DNA of 64,000 nucleotides, taken from the NCBI GenBank assembly GCA_001584585.1, contig LSYV01000040.1, forward strand, positions 214,489-278,488, given 5' to 3'. Within the stretch, counting starts at the first letter, position 1. Each line of letters starts with the position of its first letter. The DNA is from Gonium pectorale. Its lineage: Eukaryota; Chlorophyta; Chlorophyceae; Chlamydomonadales; Volvocaceae. Below the pieces are notes generated by a model. It ran no database searches and was not told the DNA's origin. It worked only from the letters and a program-made list of their open reading frames with translations. Made by a program: the position numbers and the translations under genes. Shown here in pieces: positions 1 through 9,914 of the stretch.

Positions 1-160
1 CCAGTCCCCAGTCCCGAGTCCCCAGTCCGCAGGTGTCCCCAGTCCCCAGTCCCCAGTCCCCAGTCCCCAGTCCCCAGTCCCCAGTCCCCAGTCCCCAGTC
101 CCCAGTCCCCAGTCCCCAGTCCCAAGTAGTCCCCAGTCCCCAGTCCCCAGTCCCCAGTCA
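1..160. repeat. CCCCAGT heptamer minisatellite
   Basis: From about base 37 to 157 the sequence is an almost perfect tandem array of the 7-mer CCCCAGT, with one interruption near 122-130. More degenerate units occupy bases 1-36. It lies just downstream of the last visible expansin exon, so it is probably inside an intron of that gene. Confidence 0.95.
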
Positions 161-163
161 CAC

Positions 164-1949
164 CAGGGACCGAGTCAGCTCCACGCGGACGATGCCGGCA
201 TCCGAGGCGACGGACTTGAGGCTGAGCCGGATCCAGCCGCCTTGCACCACGCGAAAACCGTCTACACGGACCTGCGGAGTGCGGTGGATGCGGAGTGTAC
301 AGTGTATGGAGTGTGGAGTGCGGAGTCGGAGAGGGAGAGAGAGAGTGTGTGTGGGGTGCGGAGTGCAGAGTCCGGAATCCGGAGTCCGGCGGAGTGCGGA
401 GTACTGGGCGCGGAGTGTGTGGGGTGCGGAGTACTGGGCGCGGAGGAGCGTACGGAGCATGCGGATTGTGCGGATTGTGTGGGGTGCGGAGTGCGGAGTG
501 CGGAGTGCAGAGTACGGAGTGCGGAGTGATGTGCAGTGCAGAGTGCGGGGGTTGCGGAGTACGGGGGTCCCCCGGCCCCACCGTCCCACGGGGCACCACA
601 CACGGACCGTGATGTTGTCGGCTGGGGAGCACTCGACCTGTGGGTGGGCCGAGCGGGAGTCAAATGGTTGCAAAGGGTTTAGGGGAGGTCACAGCAAGCG
701 TGAGATGAACGACTGGTACGAACATGCACCATAGCTGCTCGCAGGATACACGTGAAAACCCAGTTTCACTGGCTGCCCTTCCATCAGTGGTCTGCCCTGG
801 CCACGCACCTGCCGGTACTGGATTACCGCGCTGCCCCTCTCGAGGCGAGCAATCTGCTCAAACGCGAAGGCGTGCAGGTTGAGCTGGTTGGCTGCGCAGT
901 CGGGACACTCGTCCGTAACAACCACGGTGATGGAGCTGGTGCTGCTGCAGACCTGAGGCGCGTGCCACGTACGGGATGGCAGGCATTCGTCAGTACATGT
1001 CGTACACGAGGCGGTTCGCCATGTGGGTCAGGCACAAACACATGTACGCCTTCAGCTTAGACCCCGTAGCAGATGAGGGTTTGTAGGGAACTTGCCGGAT
1101 AGTCTTGCCGATGTGGGTCGGACCCTGCTATGGTGCAGCTTGAGCGGAGCGTGCTTCCGCACCCGCTCTACCTCAGCCGAGCGCGTGCCGGGAAACTCTC
1201 ACCTTGGGGTCGGTCGATGTGCACTTGACCTCAAGGCACGTTCCGCAGGAGGCCTGCATGGGAAGGGAATTAAGGGAGGCCAGGCCCCCGAATTAGGCAC
1301 CGATCAACCCAACTTGGGGTACAGTAGGCGCTGCTGTAAGGCGCCGTCTACGATCCTAAGGGCACGACCGCGACGCTCAGTCACAGCGTATACTGGACCC
1401 TCGCCCACACGCACCTGAGGCCGGTCGCGGACGAGCTCGCTGTTGGGGGAGATGGAGGCGACGTGGAAGAAAGGCCACATCTTGCTGTCCATCTCGCCGT
1501 AGCCGCACGCTGCGAGCACAGTTCGAGAGTGCGTTGGCAGCTATGCAGGCAACTACAAGACCGGACGCGGATCAGCAGCAGCTGCGCGAAAAATGTCGGT
1601 TCCAGACGGCGCTCCTTGCAGACCTCGCCACCGCGCACCACGCCTAGCGAAGGGGAAACGTTTGGTCTCCTCACCTCCGCCCGGTAGACGCATGTCAAAC
1701 GGGTCGTCTTGGCCTGCGGCGTAAAGGCAGCGCGTGGCTGAGCGTCCGCGCACAAACGAGGCAATGGGCGACAGCCAAAGCACTCCGCTCAGACTGCGCA
1801 CCCTCTGTCGGCCCGCCAAAAAAAAGGGCCGAGCCGTTGGTCCAGTTGCCGAGGGGCAGGGGGTTGATGATGAGCTCGGCGGAGCACTGCGACGCCAGCA
1901 AGAGCGCAGCCGCAAGGCTGCTCAAAAGGAAGATGCTGCGGGCTGTCAT
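164..1949 (-). CDS. Expansin-like secreted protein (3' end outside window)
   Basis: Exons on the minus strand: 1949-1802, 1713-1675, 1509-1415, 1253-1203, 952-809, 637-602 and 271-164. All junctions are GT-AG and keep frame through 207 codons. The first ATG opens a classic signal peptide (about 24 residues, hydrophobic core LAAALLLAS, cut near CSA). A double-psi beta-barrel follows: FFGGP near the start, ACGYGEM, SCGTCLEVKC, and VVVTDECPDCAANQLNL with the expansin-type VTDEC. YRQVEC closes that domain. The next exon, with GGWIRLSLKSVA and VRVEL, begins the expansin C-terminal (CBM63-like) beta-sandwich. Only about half of that domain is present. A donor (CTG|GTGTGA at 163) suggests the gene continues left of base 1; the alternative is a stop at 160-158. 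Expansins loosen walls without hydrolysis. What this one acts on in an algal glycoprotein wall is unknown. The family call is firm; the role is inferred. Confidence 0.9.
275..560. repeat. Degenerate GCGGAGT heptamer minisatellite in expansin intron
   Basis: Imperfect tandem copies of GCGGAGT and variants (GCAGAGT, TACGGAGT) fill most of the intron between the expansin exons 637-602 and 271-164. The unit is again 7 bp but differs from the array at 1-160. The array explains the long arginine- and serine-rich open frames here, which are not genes. Confidence 0.9.
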
Positions 1950-2314
1950 GGCTGCTTGCGAAGCTGAACGACTAATGCTTTGCTGAGATGCAGGTCGCAG
2001 CTGGCCCGGGGGGTTTGGCCCTGGCTGCGCTTACGGCGCGCGCTATCTCAATATGTAATGCGCGCGGATCACACCGCGATGGATAAGTTACAAAGGCCAC
2101 GATGTCTGGTTTGCAGGGCGGCCGAGGGGGGCATTTAAACTCCCCCCGGCGCGATGCCGTGACGCCGATCTACGACTACAATGGATCCAATGCAAACTGG
2201 CGCGGTGAGTCACGCGCAAACAGCTGCACAGACCGCAAGGGCCGCAAATCAATTGAATTATATGAAAGCGTTATAGCAACAAGCAAGCTTGCCCGGATCG
2301 AAGGTGCCGGCTCA
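1950..2314. other. Spacer between expansin start and GrpE stop
   Basis: This 365-bp spacer must hold the 3' UTR of the GrpE gene and the promoter of the expansin gene, both on the minus strand. Apart from the poly(A)-type signal at 2088-2092, I see nothing distinctive in it. Confidence 0.6.
2088..2092 (-). terminator. TGTAA poly(A) signal for GrpE gene
   Basis: The pentamer reads TGTAA on the minus strand (TTACA on plus), about 225 nt past the GrpE stop. TGTAA is the usual volvocine green-algal poly(A) signal. A 5-mer is weak evidence alone; position is the support. Confidence 0.4.
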
Positions 2315-4155
2315 TCAAGGGCTATACGCGACGCGCACAAGCGCCGGCCGGACCAGCAGCTCGCCCAGGGCATAGCCCTTTTGAAACACGGCAGTGATCG
2401 TGCCCTCTTCAACGTCGTCGCGCTCATCGCGCATGACCGCCTCGTGCCGATTGGGGTCGAAAGCCTCTCCCTCCGCGCCGACCTCCTCCAGCCCTTGCTG
2501 CCTGCATGTGCAAAAGGCATAGACCAGCTCAAATTGCAGTCATAACGCGCAGCCGAAACTGGCAAATGCTCGTAGCGTGGCCTTCGGCCCGGAGGAAATC
2601 GGGCGTTTGCGAGAGGTTTGGCGAGGGGCCAAGGAGCCGCCCCAGCTGCACGAAACCGCCACGCGAGACAGTGCGCTATTACGGTAGCAGCTTACCGAAT
2701 GAACTCCTTGAGCTCGGCATAGACGGCTTGGTAGGCCTCGTGCACGGCCCGCTCGCCGTCCGTCTTAGGCTTGATCGAGGCCGCGGCGCGCTCGAAATTG
2801 TCCGCAATGCCCAGCAGCGGCTTGAGGACGTCCGCCTTGGCGCGGGCCGTCGCCTGCTCCCGCTCTAATGCCGCGCGACGCCTGAAGGTGGGGCCCGGGG
2901 CTCTTAGATAGGGACCTCGACGGCTGAACCCACTTAGGCGAAGTGACCACTGACCCATGGGTCGCCTATACCCGGCTGTGAGCAATAGTTGGCGTGCTGA
3001 GGGTGCATATGTATTCTTGCCCCTGTGCTCGCATACGCATTGAGTTGGTCACTGGATGACACAGCAGCCTGCTTGCGTCCGACCCACATCAGAGACCCAG
3101 GTGCCGACCCACACAGGAACCGAAGCGCCAACCCACATCAGAGCCCAAAGCGCCGACCTAACGTCACCCCACCACAACCCAGCCGCGACCTACTTGAAGT
3201 TCTCGAAGTCTGCCTGTAGCCGCTCCAGCTGGTCGCGGGCCGCCTTGAAGCGCACAGCCGCCGCCACTGTTGCTGCCGACACCGCCACGCCCTCGCCCTC
3301 CTCCTCGCCCGCCTCCGCGCGCCGCTGCCGCTCCTCCAGCTCCTCCTTGTACGCTGAGACCGCCTCGTACCGCTCCAGCAGCAGCGACCGAAGCGACCGC
3401 GCGCGCGCCAAGTCCTCAGGGCTGGGCGGCGGCTTGGCTTTCGGCTTGGCTTCCGGCGCCGACAGCCCAGCTTCCTGGTTCCCAGAGGGCGGCGGTGGCG
3501 GCTGGGACGGCCCGGCTTGCGGAGCTGCCCGCGAGCCCGCAGAAGCAGATGCGTCCTCATCCACTACCTCCGCCTCTACGACGGTGGAGGCCTGCTGCGG
3601 GTCCAGCGCTGCCGCCGCCCCGCCGGCGGCCGGCGCGTGTGCTGCTTCTGCCACCACCTCCGCCACCGCCTCGTCCAAAACGAGCCCCTGCCCGTCAAAC
3701 ACCTCTTCCAGCCCCTCGGCTTCCTCCTCGCCTGCTGCGCTGTCGTACCCTTGGTCGTACATGCCCGGGGTGTAGTAACCATCCACGCTGTAGCTGCCGG
3801 GCAGCTGCCGGCCCTCATAGGCCGGCGTCTCGCCAGACGGCGCCGCCTCCGCCGCGGCGGCGGCGGCGGCTCCGGATCCCGCTGCTGATGCGGAGATGGA
3901 AGCACCAGACCCGTACGCCACGTCCTCGCTGTCAACGTCAAGCTCTATGGACTGCATGGGCGGCGAGATTGCTCCTGCGCCCTCCGACTGTGCTGCCCGG
4001 CCCGCCGCCGGCGCCGCCGGGCCGGCGGCCTGAGCTGCCATGCCGGCCTGCTTGGGGTGCATGGGCGGCAACGGGATGCCCTCCTCGTCGCCGTCCTGCT
4101 GCCACTCGCCGGCTCCCGACAGAGCTTCGTCCACGGAGGCTAGCGCCCCGGAGGC
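2315..4155 (-). CDS. GrpE-family Hsp70 nucleotide-exchange factor, acidic N-terminal extension
   Basis: Exons 4155-3194, 2881-2696 and 2501-2315 (stop TGA at 2317-2315) join in phase. The C-terminal part is unmistakable GrpE: a coiled helix with RDQLERLQADFENFKRR, then GIADNFERAAASIKP, then the beta-domain with FDPNRHEAVMRDE, EEGTITAVFQKGYALG and LVRPALVRVA. GrpE dimers drive ADP release from DnaK/Hsp70. About 200 residues of Ala/Glu/Pro-rich, low-complexity acidic sequence precede it, which is unusual for GrpE. The true start is unresolved. The frame stays open upstream to ATGs at 4406 and 4384, but these overlap the last exon of the upstream gene on the same strand. The alternative is that exon 4155-3194 is spliced to that gene (see findings). 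Organellar location is inferred. Confidence 0.9.
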
Positions 4156-4276
4156 CTGGCAAGGGAGCGGACGGGGAGCGGGAGTTTTGATTGGGCTGTT
4201 GCTGTTGATGTGGTGGCAGCTCAAGTATTGGCGTTCATTCCGTCGCGCGCATACGACTTGGCTGTGTGCCTGGATG

Positions 4277-7200
4277 CTACGTGCAAAGAATAGATGCGTT
4301 CCGCCGCAGGCAGCGGCCATGAGCGGCTTGGGAAGTTTGGCCCACATGCTTTCGGGAGTTCCGACGAGGCCCGTGTGTAGCTTCATGCGCATCGCGAGGT
4401 TCATGCCCCCGTAGAGCGCCCATGAGCATCTGCATCCCCCGCCAGCCGTGCAAGACCTCAACCACCTGCTCCACGCCGCCTTGTTGCTGCTGCTGCTGTG
4501 CGGCAGCCGCAGCTGCGCGCGCCGCCGCCTGCGCCTCCATCTGCATCCGCACCGCCGCCGCCTGGCGCCAAGCAGCCAGGAAGGAGCGGTCCAGGGAGGC
4601 CACCGCCCGGACGGCGGCCGAAACCGCCGCCTGACCCAGTTCGCGCTCGCGCTCCTACGTGGGACAGGCCAGATGGCCAGTCCAGCACGCCAACATTCAG
4701 GTCAGAGCAGCTGTTTCCGGGTCAACATACCTCAAGCGTCATGAAAGCGTCCACACGTGCAGCAGCTAGGTGTACCCCATGTACGACATATACGGCAATG
4801 ATGGGCACGCACGGCGTCGCCTGCGTTACCCTAACCCCCCATTGCAACAGCATCGCCAATGCTGCAGTCGCGGCCAAAAGCACCGCACCCACCTGCAGGA
4901 CGTCCAGGTACGATCCCAGCCAGGAGCGACCCGGGTGCGCGCCCAGCCGCGCCAGGTAGACCTGAGGGAGCGGGAAAACGCAGAAGAGTCGAGTGTAATG
5001 GAATGCATCAAGGTCGGCCATTGCGTGCGATGGGCTTGTCAACTCATCGCTAATCCTAAGCTGACGCCGTTTACGCACGCATTGTATGCTTCATCGGCGC
5101 GAAAGGCCGAAGAGAGCACTGCTCTTCCTTCCCGCCGTCCTGCCGCATTGCACCTAGCGCCGGCAACACTACCCCGCACCAGAAGCCGCCTCACTGCCAG
5201 ACCACAGCGTCCTCAACGGGGAGCGCAAGGTCCCTGGAACGTGAGCCTTACACCCGCGCGCCTGCACGCAATACGTGCCACACACAGTTCACCCCGGGCC
5301 GGGCTCACCGGCAGGCTGGCCAGCTGCTCGGGCGAGAAGGCCTCGAGCTGCTCCTCACAGCGACCCAGAAAGGCCTCCATCCACGGCCTGGTGACGGGGC
5401 CAAGAAGGGCAGAGCTAAGGCCAAGGGAACAGTGAGCGCCATACGTCGCGCACTACAAGGGTTGCAGGCAAGGGGTATTGCCAGAACATGGAAGACGGGT
5501 CGCAGCACGTGGCGCCGAACCGCGGGGAGGTGAGCGCGCTTGTGGCAAGCTTGACGTGGTGGTAGGCAATCTGCCACTACGCAGACAGGGGCCCTCGAGT
5601 GGCGGCGCCCGGCGCCCGGGGCGAGCAGATGCGCAGCGTGCAGGGGAAGGCTGCCGGTGCTGCGCCCATGCCTCCAACTCGCGGCGGAACCTCAACGGGG
5701 CGCTCATCCCTTGCCGCCACCCTCCCCCACTCCGCTCCTGCGCTCCACCCACCCACCCGCCCGCGTGCCCGCCATGCATGCCCTTGCGCTACAGACTCCA
5801 GACTCCATCCATCCTTCCCGCCCCTTCCTTCCTGCCCCTACTCACGCGCTGGGCCGCAGCCCGCACTCCGCCAGCGCCTCCAGCACGCCCGCCAGCTCGC
5901 CCGCGCCCGCCCCGCCCAGCTCCTCGCGGAGCCGCCTCAGCAGCCCCACCACCAGGCCCTCCTCCAGGTGGCGCAGCCGCAGCACCGCCACCAGCAGCCC
6001 CGCCGCCTGCTGCCCGCTGGCTGCCGGCAAGCTGCGCAGCACCAGCTGGCCCAGCCCCTCCATGAGATCGCCGAGCTCGCTCCGCTCTCGCAGACCCAGC
6101 GGGCCGGTCGGCCGGCGCGCGGCGGCGCCCGAGGGGCCAAGGAGCTCCGTCAGGCGGGCGGCGGCGGCCAGGAGGCAGGCCGGGTCAAGCGCCTCCTGAT
6201 ACGTGAACAGGAGCGCCTGGGGAGGAAGGGCGAGTTGAAGGGGGACAGGCGGGGCGGAATCGTGGGACGGGCAAGGAGAAGGAATGCATGCGGCATAAGG
6301 GGAGGCTCGAGGATGTCGAGGGATAAGAGGAGAGAAGAGGCCATGCAGCGTGAAGGGGCGCAGGAGTGAAGGCCGTCCACCGTAGGGGGCCGCAGTCGGA
6401 GCGTACGAGGGCCGGTTCCAAGTGTGGTGTGGAGAGAGGAAGGGCGCCTCTTGCCGTTCAGGCGGGCCGGCTGGTACTAGGCCTCTGCAATGTCACCACG
6501 GCCCGCGGCGTGGAGGTTCAAGGTCATGTGTGTATGCTCTTTTTCCCACCACTGCTGTATGCAGCGGCACATGGCTAGCGACCGCGACTATGATGCACAA
6601 CTCCGTGCCGGTACCGAACTAGAACTGTCCTTGACACAGCCCGCGCCCTCGACAAGCAGCAAACTGTCCAGGTCCTCAGCTCCTCACCCGAATGGTCTGC
6701 CACTCGTTCGCGCTCCGCAAGCGCCTCGCCAGCTGCGATCGCAGCTCCCGCTCCCGCCGCTCCGCCTCCTCCCGCTGCGACTGCTCCTGCTTGCGCCGCT
6801 GTGCCTCGCGCTCTGCCGCCACGGCGGCAGCAGCGGCCTCCCGCTGCCGGCGCTCCCTCTCATCCGCTTCCCGCTGCAGCTGCTCGCGCTCCTGTCGCGC
6901 TGCCGCAGCAATGGCCTGCGCCTGACGCTGCCGCCGCGCCGCCGCGGCTTCTTCGCGGCGGCGCCGCAGCTCCTCGCGCTGCGCCGCGGTGCGGGCGCGC
7001 GCCTCCTCCATAGAGCGCAGGAAACGCTGGCGCAGCTGCGCCGCCTGCTGCGGCCGGCCCATCCTCTCCAACGCCCGCACGGCCGACGCCACAGCTTGTG
7101 CCTCCCGCTGCAGGCTCTGCTCAAACTCGTCAAACTCCTCATCCTCTTCCTCCTCATCTTCTACCTGCACTTCTTCCTCGGCCTCCTCAGCCTCCTCAGC

Positions 7201-9914
7201 TACCTCTGCATCCGCCTCCGGCGCAGCCTGAGCCGCGGCCGGAGCACTGGCGGGCTGCGCCCTGGCCTGAGGCTGCAGCCGGTTAAGCAGCTGCGAGAGC
7301 GTCGCCTCGTCCGGTTGGTAACCCAGGCGGGACAGAGCGTACAGCGTCCGGGCCGCGTCGTCGGCGCTCATTCCTCCTCCAGGGGAGCCGCTTCGGCGCT
7401 CCGACGCCCCGGCAGCAGCGACAGCAGCCTCAGCAGCCTGCTGCGACTGCGTCTGTGACTGCGACTGCTGCTGCGGGTATCCGCGAATAGCTGCCGCGGA
7501 CGGCTGTGCCGGCGCCGAGCCGGTGCCCATGCCGCGTGGCTGCAGCCGCATCTGCGGCCAAGGAGAGGACGCAGCCGCGGGCGGCACGGGCGGCTGCGGC
7601 GGAGGCGGAGGCGGGGGCGGGGGTAGCGGAGGAGGCGCCTGCTGCTGCTGCTGCTGCTGCAAGCGAAGCAGCTCGGCGAGCTGGGCGTCGCTGGGGCGGT
7701 GCCGCATGGCGGCCATCGCATCTAGGAGGTCGGCGAGGCTGCCGGACGTGGCACGGGTGGCAGTTGACGATAAGAGAGGCCCGTGTAGAAGTTGGCGTGA
7801 GGGGAGATAGGTGGTTGGTCGGGCGGCGGCATAGCCCACACATAGAGCGTAACACTGTCAAATCCAACAAGCAAAGAGAGGCGAATAGTGTGGACTTTGC
7901 CCAGCGCAGTGCGGCACCGCGCTACCCCAAGGGCATTTTAGCCATTGCCGACCAGAAGGACTCGCTAGCTGGTGGCTCTCAAGCGTATGCGTTTTCATGA
8001 CAAGCTTTTGCTGGGCCCGTTACCAGTCAGCGTCAACTGCTTGACCTAGAGAGCGCACAAACGATTGACGCACCTCCGGTACTCCGTCCCCGACTGCCGA
8101 GGGGGCCCGCGCCGCCCGGCCTGCTGTGCCTGCGCCTGCGCGGCCGCGGCCTCTGCTGCCGCCTGCTGCTGCTGTTGTTGCTGCTGGCGGGCCGCCACCA
8201 TGCGCCGAATGATCGCGTCACAGATCGCCGGGTCCGTGACGCCGGCGTCGGCCAGGCCGGAGGCCAGCCGGGCCACAGACTGCGCGTCGTAGCTGGGCAG
8301 ATGTCGCCTGGGCGGCCGCGGGCGGGGGGATGATAACGTGAGTCTGATGACAACGGGCTGGCGGACCCCGAAAGGGCCAGGGATAGGGGCCTGGGAAGCG
8401 TGAAAGGCTTGAACCGCATTGAGGCCACAACCACGTACAGGGGCCGCAAGACGCTTGGGGCTACGGGTATACACGATGAGGGGCAGTGCACGAAGTGGGC
8501 AGGACGTCCGTCTGCACCCGGTGTTGACACTCTGATCGAGACTCGCTACCAAGGTCAAAATCAGAGTATTGTAAACATTCCGCCCGGACCCGGTTGGACC
8601 TACTGGGCGTTCTGCAGCATGGCAGCGCGGATGCGCTCCTGCCGCAACCGCTCCTCCTCCTGCTGCCGCAGAAGCTGCTGTTGCTGCTGCTGTTGCTGTT
8701 GTTGCTGGAGCGCGCGCCGCCGCGCCGCCTCTGCCTCCGCCGCAGCGGCCGCCTGTTGCTGCAGCTGGCGCCGGTACGCGTCCGCCATGCCGGCCTGCTG
8801 CGGCGGCTGGGGCGGCTGCGGGGGCGGCCGGCCCATGAAGCGCGGCGCCGCTGACAGCAGGCTGAGGAACTCCTCCGGATCCTCAGCGCCCCTGAGATCA
8901 CGAAACGCGAAACAGGGAGAAGCGCAGGGAGACACCCGCATACGCACTTGATGGTGTGGGCGATACTTTGGGCACCGCCAGAAGTGAGCAACGCGGGTGA
9001 TAGTTCCGCTCAGAGAATCTGGCCGACATTACATGTACCCCGAGGAATGAGTGAGCTGGCAGCCTCCGGGATTAGTGACAGGGATCGGTGGGTGGAGGCT
9101 ACGGTATCGAGCACCACTCTTTCTGCTGTCCACATGATGGCACCGAATCACCGTACGGTCTTCAAACCCACAAGTTGAGCATTGCCCAGTCCCAATTGAT
9201 GCCAAACCCCCACGGCCGCCCCAGGTTCCGCGGCGGTTGCTTACCCGCCGCTCAGCACGTCCAGCAGCTGCTCCAAGTCGCGAGGCCGGCGGTAGACGCG
9301 GCGCTGGCCCGGCGGGATGCCCCCGGGGCCGCCGGGGTAGCCACCCTGGGAGGTTGGGGACGGCCAATCAATCGGGTGCGGAGGTGTAAACACCAGCAGC
9401 AGCCAGTAGACTGGGACGCATCACGGGCGAGGGTGTTTTACCCTTCAAGTGAAGCCCAGACAGGCGGCAAGGGACTGATGTGCTAGAATACCGATGCTGC
9501 AGCACCGGTGCATCGGGTATGGGTACGCATAAAGACGCATATAACCACTGACCCAGCTCCTCTACCGCCCACTACCCCTGCTTTAAAGTGCCACTCCCAC
9601 ATCGACCGTGGGAACCCAACCCTTTCCCGAGTCAATGTCTTGCCCGTACTGTGCCGCACCTGTCCCCCGAACGTAGCCCGCACTGCGCCTGCCCGCCGGC
9701 GGCCAGCGGCACGGGTCGCAGCGACCGCGACCGAGGCATCCCGCCTCAGCAGGACCCGCGGGCACATCCCACGATGCCTACACTGGCGGAGTAAGGCGCC
9801 GCGGCCAGAAGAGGCCGCGGTTGGAGCCTGCGTGAACCCGGACACAGGACGATGTCGGCCATGCAGTTGCGGGCAACACCCCTTACACTGACCCAAATTA
9901 TTAATTGACGACAT
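4277..9914 (-). CDS. Organelle-targeted alpha-solenoid (OPR/RAP-like) polyQ protein
   Basis: Exons 9914-9660, 9345-9245, 8891-8604, 8307-8074, 7738-6688, 6216-5846, 5690-(end unresolved, about 5500-5600), 5387-5309, 4961-4893 and 4654-4277 (stop 4279-4277). Apart from the unresolved exon, phases agree throughout. Exon 1 (85 residues) is Arg/Ala/Ser-rich and acid-poor, like a chloroplast or mitochondrial transit peptide. An in-frame ATG at 9962 is an alternative start. Repeated helical units follow, for example AARTLYALSRLGYQPDEATL, SLADLLDAMAAMRHRPSDAQ, VARLASGLADAGVTDP and WMEAFLGRCEEQLEAFSPEQ. They match the algal octotricopeptide/FASTK-like pattern used by organellar RNA-stability and translation factors. 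Between them lie glutamine runs of 7 to 11 and long charged coiled coils (about residues 460-640). No RAP domain is visible. RNA binding is inferred. Confidence 0.68.

Noticed and set aside
30..734. Open frames in the left minisatellites encoding Ser/Pro and Arg/Cys repeats
   Set aside because: They are translations of 7-bp tandem arrays inside expansin introns.
3270..4190. 306-codon plus-strand frame over the GrpE exon
   Set aside because: It is almost all Pro and Arg, the antisense shadow of the Ala/Glu-rich coding strand.
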